Position numbers and translations under genes: made by a program. A DNA stretch of 64,000 nucleotides from Phialocephala subalpina (Eukaryota > Ascomycota > Leotiomycetes > Helotiales > Mollisiaceae): NCBI GenBank assembly GCA_900073065.1, contig FJOG01000031.1, positions 233,404 to 297,403 of the forward strand. The letters run 5' to 3'. Under the pieces are notes generated by a model. That model was given only the letters and a program-made list of their open reading frames with translations, made no database searches and was not told the DNA's origin. The first letter of the stretch is position 1, and every line of letters starts with the position of its first letter. Positions 11,207 to 21,659 of the stretch are shown in pieces.

Positions 11207-12177
11207 TATGATCTTCTGATTGATGAGAGAGGTGAGGTCAAGCTTCCTTGAGATTCGCGGATCATGGAAGGATATAGAAGTTGTCAGTCTCGACTCTCCT
11301 GTGGCTGAGAGGTGACTCGTCGATGGGGAAAGTGATGCAGGGGCTGGAAACTGAATGATTGAATAATCAACATTTAAATCGAACTATGCGAATAATAAAT
11401 GTCGGAGATCATCCTATTGGCTACCGAACTAACAGAGATAGAGCAAATATCGCCCTAAATTAATGTAGAGAAAGGGTCGTCGTAGGAAATAATTTCGTTC
11501 AGAGGATGAGTTGGACGATTGACGAGAATCTAGTGCACAATGTAATTACGCAATAGCTAAGTGATTGATTGAATAGAACAGAGAGCGAGTGGTACAGCTA
11601 CGAGCGAAATCGGTGTCCTGTCTACCTAAACTCTTTTAAACAGTTCTGAACGCACAGACCTTGTTACTGATGGCCGGATATATATTTAACCGAAACCCGA
11701 GAATGAGGCAGGCCAATAGGTGTTCTAGGTTCGGAGAGCAAATGCTAACAGCAGCAGAGTGAGAGTCCTTCTACTATCAATGACTCTATTACTACAATGG
11801 TACTAAATTTAGCAATCTCAACACATGAGCTTAACCACGTAATTTATAAGGAAATAAATAAGGTTAGTAATGTGACGGAACGTCACGTGGTGCGACGTCA
11901 CGTGGGCGTGTCTGGGCACCTCTTCCTTATATAGTAGAATAGCGAATTGATCTACGATCAATTCTTGTGCCTTTGGCCTGTTTGGCGCAGTGATTAAAGC
12001 TATTCACACCGCTCCCGTTACAATAGCTCACTAGCGCTTTTAACCCTCATTTATGAATGAGGCAAAACGGACGGGGCTTTAAACTACACTTCTATTATAA
12101 CGAACATCACGGTGGTAGGCTGGGTAGGTGGCTAATCTTCCAACTATCGATTACTTGTATAAGGTTATGGGCCGATT
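11207..12177. other. Gene-free stretch with retroelement-like sequence
   Basis: No gene supported. The region is AT-richer than its neighbours, and its right half contains a probable solo LTR (described separately). It forms the 3' flank of the NACHT-ankyrin gene. Confidence 0.5.
11871..12022. mobile_element. Probable solo LTR (short, gypsy-like termini)
   Basis: The block starts TGTGACGG and ends CCGTTACA, an 8-bp inverted terminus with one mismatch and the TG...CA ends of an LTR. Near its left end CGTCACGTGG occurs twice, 16 bp apart. A TATA-like sequence (CTTATATAG) follows at about 11933, as in an LTR U3/R boundary. No clear target-site duplication is seen in the adjacent 5 bp, so it may be decayed or misplaced by a few bases. 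Confidence 0.4.
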
Positions 12178-15100
12178 TTAGTCGCTGGACGATCTGGTCG
12201 TGGCCTCTAGCTGAGGCCGTCTGTAGCGCATTGCCATAGCGTCCGCCATATCGGCCCCCTTCTCGAGCAGCCGTTGGACGATTTGGTCGTGGCCTTCAAC
12301 TGAAGCCGCCTGTAGCGCATTGCCATAGCGTCCGCCTTGCGCGTTGACATCGGCCCCTTTCTCGAGCAGCCGTTGGACGATTTGATCGTTGCCTCTAGCT
12401 GAGGCCGCCTGTAGCGCATTGCCATAGGGTCCGCCTTGCGCGTTGACATCGGCCCCTTTCTCGAGCAGCCGCTGGAAGATTTGGTCGTGGCCTCTAATTG
12501 AGACTGCCTGTAGCGCATTACTATAGCGTCCGCCTTGCGCGTTGACATCGGCCCCTTTCTCGAGCAGCCGCTGGACGATTTGGTCGGGGCCTCTAACTGA
12601 GGCCGCCTGTAGCGCATTGCCATAGGATCCGCCTTGCGCGTTGACATCGGCCCCTTTCTCGAGCAGCCGCTGGACGATCTGGTCGTGGCCTCCAATTGAG
12701 GCCGCCTGCAGCGCATTGCCATAGCGTCCGCTTTGCGCGTTAACATCGGCCCCCTTCTCGAGTAGCATTCTGACTGATTCTATTAAACCAGTCAGTGACG
12801 CGTAGTATAGTGGAGAGGCGACACTCTTCAAGCCCTTGGTTGTATTCAGCTCGTTCCACGGCTCCTCTGGATTGAAAAGCCGAACCCAGTTGACGCAAGC
12901 ATCTCTCTTAGACAAAAAGAACTCCATAATCAGCAAATGGAATGCAATCGCATCTTCTCCAGCCCATCGAGCATGTTGAGTCCAGTACTTCGCTGCATAT
13001 CTAACTAGCGGAAGCTCTTCGAGGGTTCGGGAGTTTAAAGAGTCGGGTTTGTCAAATTGTAGAAGGTATAAGAGGCAGGTCTCAGCTATGGATATATTGG
13101 CAGTTATCTCTTTGATGCTGTACTGATTGGCTCGCATCCTGTCTGACACAAGATATTCCTTGACAGAGAAATGGGCAAGTCTGATGGCATAGCGCTTTTG
13201 TCCCACTTCACCAGTCTTAATCGAGTCGTTTTCCTCGTTCCAGGACGTGGAAGAGTCCGAGTCTTCGCTATAAACGACGGTTACCTGGCTAGGTAGGAAA
13301 TCCCGCACATTCATCGGGCTGAAATACCTCCTAGCTTTATCGAACGGCGGGGAGGACTTTGGATCAATGATTGAAGCCTCTGCAAGCTCGCTCAATGTAA
13401 GGGGACGCATTGAAAATGCAAGCCACTTCAAAGAGCGAATTGCTTGTGCTTGCTGACGTGGGTCAATATTTGAGAGCGCTCGCTCGTATGTCTCGTCAAG
13501 ACCTGCTGGAAGATCTTTTAGGGCTTGATGTACGGCATCCAATGACTTGGCTTTTTGAAGAGCTTTAAGCTGCAGGGCAATATATTGAAACCTTTCAAAT
13601 TAGCTGGAGATCTCAGATTGATAATAGGTTGCATCATACATTCCATCAGCCTTGTCTGTCAAAGCCGCCTTTGCGTCGTTTTTAGTCTCGAATGGCCAAT
13701 CGCGGAATTCTGACGACGCAATCTTTTGGTCAATGTAGGTGCCAATATCTCGGTTGACTTCTTCACGTCGCTCCTGAAGATCAATAATCGATGTTGCCGG
13801 CCCTGAAAACAATGGCGCAAGCTCTGCTTCAATGTCCGGTTCAGGTCGGCTTGTGTACAGAACGTGAAGATTGGTCAAAGACCAGTTGTGAATTTTTTTT
13901 AGGTATTTCAAGAGCTTGTCTCGCTCTCCATTTGGTCGAGGGCACTCATCAAGTGCGTCGATTACCAGATAGACATTCCTGAAATCCTGTGTACTTGCTT
14001 GTAAGATTTCTTCGAGATTCTCAAGACCTGGCTGAAGATTTTTATCTCGATAAAGATGAAGATCTAAGAGAGGCTTTGGCGTATCTGGTCTTCCACCGCA
14101 AAGCTGTACAATGAGTGACCGAAGCATGTTCTCGGTGCTTTGCTTCTCTATCTCACTGAAGCTGAAGTAGAAATAGGCTAGAGCTGTGCAAGGATCTGAA
14201 TCGTACAACTTTTTGAGATGGTGAATGATCGAGGAACTAGAGGCTTGATTAGCCTCAAAAGAGATCAAGAAAAGCCAACAGCGAATAGGATAAGAAAATG
14301 AGTGATGTCTAAACTCGCATCTCGTACCTCAAGAATGACTTCCCTGCACCAGCTGCAGAAAATTATTAGCTCCGTGTTATTCGCTCAAGGGGGGATTATA
14401 CCTTGTCCATGGAGCCAGAGAAGAGAATTTGGAGCTTTCTCCCAGTTCTTGAAATCGCTGCTTTTCTCTACTAGCCAATCACCTGTCGATAATGCATAGC
14501 TTTCGCGAGCAGAATTGTAGTTTTTCGAAGGATCGACTGAGGAGAGCCATTTTAGTAGCTTCTCCCGCTCATTGTTATTTTGAGCTTGCATGATAACGCT
14601 GCGTACGCGGGAGACTTCGTCTTCAATTGCGCTCAACCCTCTCATGCGCTGCTCGTGTCGATCATTGTGCAATTTGCACTCTTCGTCATATTTCATATCA
14701 CGCCATTGATCTTCAATAGACTTGAGCGCATTCTCCTGCTGTTTGATCTCGGCCAGCATGTTGTCCCAGTCAGTCCATTTCACCATATCTGCGGTGACCC
14801 TCGAAAAGGTAGATATGGAGAGACAACAAACGCTTGTGGCTTGGAAGCTAAGTATCTTTACATAGAGGGCTCTCAGAGCATCTCGGTAGCGAATGTGTGA
14901 AGTTTCGAATTCTCTCTTTAATTCGCCGTGGTCGGTGGACTCGTAGCGTCGGTGGTATAAAGCTTCTCGCATAATGCACTGACTTATAATAGTGGCAATG
15001 TCATCCAGGCCCTTCACACGAGCGGCTTCCTGTTTAGACGGATTCAAAACGAGCTGAGAGGTTCAGCAAAGCAACCGAGGTATGGTATGACTGGGTGTGA

Positions 15101-15862
15101 AGCGGCAAATGTTATACTTACTGGAAGCAAGACGCACACACCAGCCCACGCTATGGACCCATAAGGAGAAGGCTCTAGAGCAGTGCCCACAAAATCTTTA
15201 GCCCAGTCTATTACACCTACGACAGGCTCAACTAAGTCCTTCACCACTAATTCGTGGTCTTTGAACTTCAACTTCCATTTGCCCTCATCAATTTCCTTTA
15301 TCTTCTGATCTAAGAGAACCTTCATTTGCTGACATCTTTGAATTTTCCCTAATCCAGAGAACGCTATCGCTGATGCCTGGCCAGCCAAGGCGACAGCCCC
15401 GACCAGGCTCTCGGACAACTGTGCTTCATAGTCGGCAACCAAGCTCTTGTCTTTCTTGGATAACTCGTCGTACGCCTCGTCCCAAAGCTCAACTATCGGC
15501 CGCGATATCAATTTCTTTACACTTTCCTCCACGATGGGTTCGCCTGCTGAAGGCTGTGACGGCCCTCCTTGCAGTGGGAACTTGGAGCCAGCCTTGTCCT
15601 GCGACGCCCTGATGTTATCGCTGCTTGCGGCAAGTGTGCTTGGGCTCGTTGTAGCTGATTTTGAAAACTTCGAAGAAGGGAAGACTTTCGCTACTTTCGT
15701 TGTTTTCGATTTGAGCCACGACGTTTTCGGCTTCGAGGCTGTGTCGCCAACGAGCTGGCCCGTCGCAATCGCCGTCGTGAGGTCGTCGGGAAATTTGGAT
15801 TTTGAGGAACCTTGGTCGCTGCGGCCCCCTGACATTGCTTCCTTGGTTTGTGTGCTCTGCAA
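12178..15862 (-). CDS. NACHT-domain, ankyrin-repeat NLR-like protein
   Basis: A fungal STAND/NLR-like protein of the type linked to non-self recognition and heterokaryon incompatibility; the role here is inferred from architecture. Exons on the minus strand: 15862-15122, 15053-14402, 14352-14328, 14236-13640 and 13591-12178. Order: Ser/Lys-rich leader; helical NWD/NACHT N-terminal domain with PIVELWDEAYDEL, WAGVCVLLP and NPSKQEAARVKGLDDI; P-loop WLHGQAGAGKSFL, completed only by splicing; YFYFSFSEIEKQ; Walker B NVYLVIDALDECP; sensor-like VLYTSRPEPDIE; a helical region with LPAGLDETYERAL and AHFSVKEYLVSD; then six in-frame 33-residue ankyrin repeats. The reading frame shifts in the last repeat unit and stops soon after. 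The rest looks intact, so it may be expressed in C-terminally shortened form. Confidence 0.85.
12190..12790 (-). repeat. 99-bp tandem repeats coding for ankyrin repeats
   Basis: The motif TCTCGAG (plus strand) recurs at 12261, 12360, 12459, 12558, 12657 and 12756, an exact 99-bp period. Each unit encodes 33 residues of the form ALQAAS-x-x-G-x-DQIVQRLLEKGADVNAQ-x-G-x-YGN. The copies differ mainly at the positions marked x. A seventh copy at the left end has lost a net 10 bp near 12250 relative to its neighbours and is out of frame. Confidence 0.95.
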
Positions 15863-16835
15863 TGAGATTGATTCGGATATTAGGGTATACCCTCAAGAGC
15901 CTAGAAAGCCAAGAGATCTGAGGGGAGTAAGTTTGTCCATATCTGCGGCGACGCGGCAACAAGGTGCCTCAAGCTTAACCTTACGTAATGTGTAAACTGA
16001 ATAGCGTAGAATGATGCCTGACGCTAAACCAGATTTAGGCGCGGAGAAGACCGTGCAATATCTTCGTACGAATCCTGACACCCTTGCTTATATTGATGAT
16101 ACCACTCATCCGATTGGCTGGAATCGTGAAATCCAACAATGTGGTACCGCCTCGTAGATCACATGATATAAGAATGACTAATCCTTCTCTTCAAATTTAG
16201 CCACTTTCTCCTATCGTCGCTTCTGTAGTATCACGACTACCGCCTTCTATTTTTGCCTTACTGCCTGATTCGGGCGCGATAGCGGTAGATTATGCCTTCG
16301 AAATGCCTTCGAAATGAGCTAAAAGCTTAAAGAGAAGGTTCTTCGAAGAGAGAGAAAGCGGAATAAGTTCGGCCTTTTACTTTTTCCGTTCTCCATTTTA
16401 AGTTAATCCGCTCCGATTAAAAAGAAAGTCTATAATTTCGACTTATACTTATAAAAAGCATTTCGGCCTTTATATATAACCCGATCAATAAATATTTTCG
16501 GTTTCGTACTAACTTTATTTAAATTTCGAAGGATTCGTGTGAACCGCAAGCTACTACCTATGTATCAAAGTCCCTCGAAGTACCATGTACGGATGAATAT
16601 TAATCCGTAACGCCTTTAGCTGGTCCATGCGCTTAAATTATTTCTTAATGAGTGTTTGAAGAGCAGGACACCGATTTCGCTCATAGCTGTACATGACGTA
16701 GTATACAGAACTCGTTGAGAGCAAAGATCGAGGACAAAGACAAATGTAGCACGTGACTCCGACCTTACCCCAAACAAAGACACATATCCCAAGCCTTCCC
16801 AAACACCCCGAACAGCAAGAGAACCCCGATTCCTA
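15863..16835. other. Gene-free, AT-rich intergenic stretch
   Basis: No gene supported. From about 16200 to 16620 the sequence is rich in AT and in short repeats such as CGAAATGCCTTCGAAATG, which looks like decayed mobile DNA, but no transposase or LTR termini could be identified. The left part should include the NLR-like gene's promoter. Confidence 0.4.
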
Positions 16836-18636
16836 TCATTGAGTCTTCGCATCTTCCACACCCAATTTTTCTTGAATAACCTCGTCACCGGTAACACGCT
16901 GAACTTGATTCACAGGTGTCTGAGGTGAAATCTCCCCGTCCATATGTCCCACTGTCCGACTGCTGATTTGTCGCATCCTCAAAGGATCGGGTTGAAGTCT
17001 GTTAGATCTGTTCGAGTTCGTCCTTCCTAAATCAACTCCCATGATTGTCTCCGACCCTTGCGTCTCGGGTGTCCAAGCGAGGTAGTCCCTCCTAACTTCG
17101 ACGTAGTCGTATGCGAACTCGCCAAGCTGGTCATCGTCCATGCCCAGCATCTCTGCCTCTTCGCTTGCTCTCAGGTTCAACCCCGGAACCAAGTTGATCA
17201 ATCCTGCAATGGCAGCGGAGACCACGAACGAGTATGCGGTACACGCCACGATGTATGCAATCTGAATATAAAGCTGCTTGTAGTTGTGGTTTAGCCATCC
17301 TCCATTGATGATTCCAGTCGAAACTCCATCCAGACCAATAATATAATCCGCAGCGAAAAGACCATTGAAGATGAGCCCCACCATTCCAGCAATGCCGTGT
17401 TCAGCGAGATTGTCCATGCTATCGTCAATTCGAATCCAGAACTTGATCTTCGTGCTGAAGTTTGACACGATGCCGACGACGACTCCGAGGATTATGCTGG
17501 CCCAAGGTGGGATGAAGCCGGAAGCTGGGGTGGCGGCAACGAGACCTGAGATACAACCAGAACACTTGAAGATTATCAGCTCAACACCTTCGTACATAAG
17601 GCAGAAGATTTACCCAGCCAACCATAGACCACTTCCTTGCTAATCTGTAGTCTAGCAGACACCAAGTGATGGACGCCATCATCGCCGTGAGACAAGAGTT
17701 CCAGCAGGCCATCACTGCCCTGAGATTTGCACCAAATGCACTCCCTCCATTGAACCCAAGCCATCCAAACCACAGTATGATCGTGCCAAGTGTCACGAGA
17801 GAGACATTGTGAGGTCTGAAGTTGAGCATCATTTTCGATTGACGCTTTCCTAGCATCATGCTGTATGCCAGAGCTGAGACACCTGAGCAGATCTCGACAG
17901 GTCCACCTGGAAGCTGTTAGTGTTTGCATGAGAAGGGATGAGGAGATATGTGCCTCCAGCATAGTCAAGCACTCCAAACTTGAAGGCCCACCCGTTGATA
18001 TTCCATGCCCAGTATGCGATGGGACAGTACACGATGGTGGCCCAACAAAATATGAAAACCATCATAGGAATCAAGCGACCCCGCTCAGCAATGGCTCCTG
18101 TAACGATAGCTCCTGTTGTGGCACAGAATTGCATCTGCAAGACATGTCAGCTGGATCCCTCTCTTTCCCTTGTCATGCACGGCATACCTGATAGAAAGCA
18201 TACAATAGCTCCGGTATCAGCGGGCTTCCCGGTGATGGTTCCCCAAGTGTATGTCGCAACCCAATATGTTCCAGATTTCCAATGAACCCTGAAGTCCCGC
18301 TCGACGAAAACGCAAGAGAATATCCCCAAAAATACCACTGTATTGTTACAACAGAGAAGGAAGCCATCGCCGCCCAGATCATCGAAAGTGCTGACTTCCT
18401 ACGCGCGAGTCCGGAGTAGAGAAAGCCGATGCCAGGAATCATAACAAGCACCATGCAGGAGCAGATGATGATGTACGCTTGATCTCCGGACTGGTACCAT
18501 TGATTGAGGTTGATTTTGGCTGCGAGATGTTAAATCCAGTGTGAACCAGAATACAAAAACCCAACATACCGGAATCACCGCCATCTGGCAGCGAGCCATT
18601 GAAGAGCGCTGGCGCTCCGACGTATCCGTACGACAT
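16836..18636 (-). CDS. Ammonium transporter (AMT/MEP family)
   Basis: A plasma-membrane ammonium permease used for nitrogen uptake. Exons: 18636-18570, 18519-18188, 18134-17954, 17906-17614 and 17564-16836, giving 533 residues. Family blocks in order: SGDQAYIIICSCMVLVMIPGIGFLYSGLARRKSA, IQWYFWGYSLAFS, QFCATTGAIVTGAIAERGR, FCWATIVYCPIAYWAW, DYAGGGPVEICSGVSALAYS, WFGWLGFNGGSAFGA, NLAEHGIAGMVGLIFNGLFA and SFVVSAAIAGLINLVPGLNLRASEEAEMLGMDDDQLGEFAYDYVE. The paired pore His region and the C-terminal regulatory tail are present. Intron 3 uses GC-AG borders (17953-17907); splicing there restores the conserved Gly-Gly-Gly-Pro-Val. GATA-type sites lie upstream. A long Ser/Arg-rich cytoplasmic tail ends in EDAKTQ. 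Confidence 0.93.
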
Positions 18637-20677
18637 GTTTGCTCTCGAATCTCGAATCTCGTGGTGTCGTTAGAATTACAGCCCGGCGATGCTTGGTATC
18701 TTGAGATCGGAGATTATACACTTTGAGATCGACATTGCAGACGAGCTCTGGGTGTGATATATACTTTCAGGTGAGGCTCCCCCATCCGTGGCGATCCCAA
18801 AGCTTCAAACATAACTAAACTCGAAACTAGACAGAAGCATACGATTCCAAGCTTTCGCCGAGCGTGAAGTCCCTGTCAATCAGTATATCAGACCGTCGTA
18901 AGGCTCGAAACGCCGAGTGACTGGACGGGAATATGATGACTGCCATTGACTACGGAGGGGTAGAAGAAAGAAGCAATACAAAGTCCTTCTAGATGCGGCA
19001 ACGCACATAATGACACGCAGAAAAACGGAATGAAATCTTTAACGAGGGCTTGTGAGTGGTAGGAAAGTTTGTTATCTCGACAGAACATGCTTGTTGTGCG
19101 ATTCAGCAGACGCATGGAGAGCCCGACTGAGCCCGACCACTTGGATAGTCCGCATGAAAGTCCCACGGATCTGAAGCTGAGGCTCTATATTTGAGGTATT
19201 AATATCTTGGATTCAGGGCCTTCCGGTGGTTCGCTAGTAGGGCGGGATACTTACTTGGCGTCAGATTGTGCTCCTTTCGGTTGATGTGAGTGTGATCGGG
19301 AGAAGATTTTCCTCTCACGCCACTTGAAGTGTGGGATGTCAACAACTTCCATAGGAATTCAGATTTTCTCGTTTCTGGATCTCTCAGAGACAAGATATGG
19401 TAGATTATGAACTCGGGAGATGTGTGAAGGGGAGTCCGACGACTCAATAGGAATCTGTTCGTACATCCGCCACGTACCCAACACCATGGATCGACACGAT
19501 ATCTGATCTTCCCGCTGCGACGGCCCGCTAGGGTCTCACAACTGTTCCAGGCGCCTCACCATTCGTACTTTGCCAGCGATATAACTATTCAAGGAGGTTC
19601 CTAGTTGTTCGAAAGATAAGAGTTTCTAAAATCGAAGAAATAAGCAAAAGCTTATCTCGACGTCGTTGCAGCCAATGAGAGGATCCATTCCTCTTCTGGT
19701 ATGGGATAAGGACGTAATGAGGTTTGCTGATGCATAATTTTGGATTTCGGATCTTGTGGAAGGGTCAGATATATTTTAGGAACATTGAGATGAGAAAGGA
19801 AAGGCGTGAAAAATTTGCATGGAAGTATGTTAAAAAGCGTAGAGGATTTGATTGGACCACTGCCTAAGCGAGAGTGATTCAGGGGCAACACCCCCACGCC
19901 AAGACTTAAGGAAGAATGATTGAGCTGACCCTTTAGAGGGTGAGACGGTATCCTTCAATGCGAGAATCTATTCGCGCATGGTGTATTCCCTCCTGCGTCA
20001 TTGTTTCGATTCGAGACAATTTTTGCTAGTGCAGACGGGATGGCATTCGGCACACCCGAGAAGGAGCTTCCACATTCCAACTTCCCGCGTTCTCATTCTT
20101 CCAGCCTTGCCTGAACTCTGAGATAAATCCTCCCTAGCTCATGGTTCTCCTTGGCTGAAGTCCTATACCAAACCGAAGGTAGCAACTTAGTTCTGCTGTA
20201 CCTCATCGCTCGAGAGCTCTGCGGATCGAGGCCGAAGAGGCTCTAAATTTGAAATAATAGAACCCATAATTAGAGTTACCAAACAATGGACGCGACAATC
20301 CCAAACATCAAGTCACCGTGGCTCAATAAGTGTCTCCTGGTAGCTGCTATCCCCTTGGGGTAAAAACCACGTGATGCTGTACATAGGATTGTAAGCGAGG
20401 ATGTTTCAGGGGCAACGACCTAAAGGAAACACAACAACGACACAAAGACACGAGAGTAAGGATGAGTCATATTCCTCTGGACGGCCGTTTATTGTATAGC
20501 TTCCTCAAGATCCATCGAGAGTCAGAATGTCATGAGCAAGGATCAGTGAATGACGACGCACTTACTTTATCTGTTATGATTTGATTCATCAAAAGTCGAT
20601 TCACAGTTTGCAAGGCGCTCGCGACATAAAGGGTCTTCGTGGGGCAATGATCTCTCTTCATAACCTCTACATGTTCT
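18637..20677. other. Intergenic; ammonium transporter upstream region
   Basis: No gene supported over about 2 kb. The open frames present are short and without coding character. TTATCT at 19072-19077 and a small group of GATA sites near 19614-19710 are noted separately. The right end holds the promoter of the broken carboxylase-like gene. Confidence 0.5.
19614..19710. promoter_or_regulatory. Cluster of GATA-factor (AreA/NIT2-like) sites
   Basis: Three HGATAR-like sites lie within 97 bp: AGATAAG near 19614, TTATCT at 19652-19657 and GGATAAG near 19704. A further TTATCT is at 19072. Ammonium transporter genes of moulds are known targets of AreA/NIT2 GATA factors under nitrogen limitation. The distance to the ATG is about 1 kb, so the link is inferred. 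Confidence 0.35.
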
Positions 20678-21659
20678 TTGAACCCTGACCCGATCCAACA
20701 GGTTACTGAAGTTCCAGCATACCAGTACCCGAAGAATACTAGCGACATGCCGACTTCAAATCGACTCTTCAGTCGTGTGCTTATCGCAAATAGAGGAGAG
20801 ATAGCAGTTCGTATCATACGCACATTAAGGAGGCTCAACATCAGATCTATAGCTATTTACTCGAAGGAGGACATCAACAGTCAACATGTTCGAGACGCCG
20901 ACGCCTCATACGTATTGTTGGGTACTACTTTGACAGAAACATATCTTTCACCAGAAAATTTTATTGAAGTTGCGAAGAAGGGAGGAGCAGAGGCTATTAT
21001 TCCCGGATATGGTTTTCTTTCGGAAAATGCGGACTTCGCAGAAGCGTGTGAGAAAAATCGCCTTTGTCTGGATTGGTCCGACGCTAGGCTAGATGCGAAG
21101 TCTAGGACTTAAGCATGAAGCTCGGACACTCGCAGAAAAACTGGGGATACCTGTTCTGCCAGGTAGCGGTGTCCTTGGGTCTGACTCGAGCATTGCCAAC
21201 TCTCCAGTCAGCATTGCAGGCAAAATAGGCTATCCAGTGATGCTCAAGAGTAGTGCAGGAGGTGGGGGCCTTGAGATACAGAAATGCAACAATGTCCAGG
21301 AACTACTTCTTGAGACGTTTGAAAATGTTCAACTTCTTAGTTGGAAACTCTTCAAGGACGATAGTGTCTTTCTTGAAAAGTTTGTCAATAACGCGAGACA
21401 CATCGAGGTACAAATCATTGGTGATAGGCGAGGTTTGGTCGGACACGTCTGGGACGGAGACTGCTCGATGCAGCGTAGGAAGCAAAAGGTTATCGAAGAG
21501 GCGCCTGAAAGCTTCATACCAGATGTACCTCGACGCCAGATGCGTGAAGCTGCGATCAAGCTTGCTGCTGCTCAATGTTATCGAGGGGTCGGGACAGTCG
21601 AGTTTCTCTACGACGGCGACAATACCGTCACCGTTACCTCTATGCCCCAGTGGCTTTAG
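20678..21659 (+). pseudogene. Broken biotin/urea carboxylase-like gene
   Basis: The N-terminal frame (20678-about 21056) reads LFSRVLIANRGEIAVRIIRTL, then VRDADASYVLLG and AIIPGYGFLSENADFAEACEK, the biotin-carboxylase N-domain. The frame must then shift by one base: frame 3 from about 21059 reads FVWIGPTLG, a TAG stop, then MRSLGLKHEARTLAEKLGIPVLPGSG, GYPVMLKSSAGGGGLE, VFLEKFVNNARHIEVQIIGD and QRRKQKVIEEAPE up to GTVEFLYDGD. After that the expected FLEVNTRLQVEHP block is missing and a stop follows. The GLKH-AR and YPVMLKS-AGGGG blocks resemble urea carboxylase/urea amidolyase more than pyruvate or acetyl-CoA carboxylase. One frameshift, one internal stop and a truncated 3' end make it a pseudogene. 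Confidence 0.8.

Noticed and set aside
12207..12746. A 179-codon minus-strand frame inside the ankyrin region
   Set aside because: It is the +1 shadow of the 99-bp repeats, repeating the same ADAMAMRYRR text. Only the other frame encodes ankyrin repeats.
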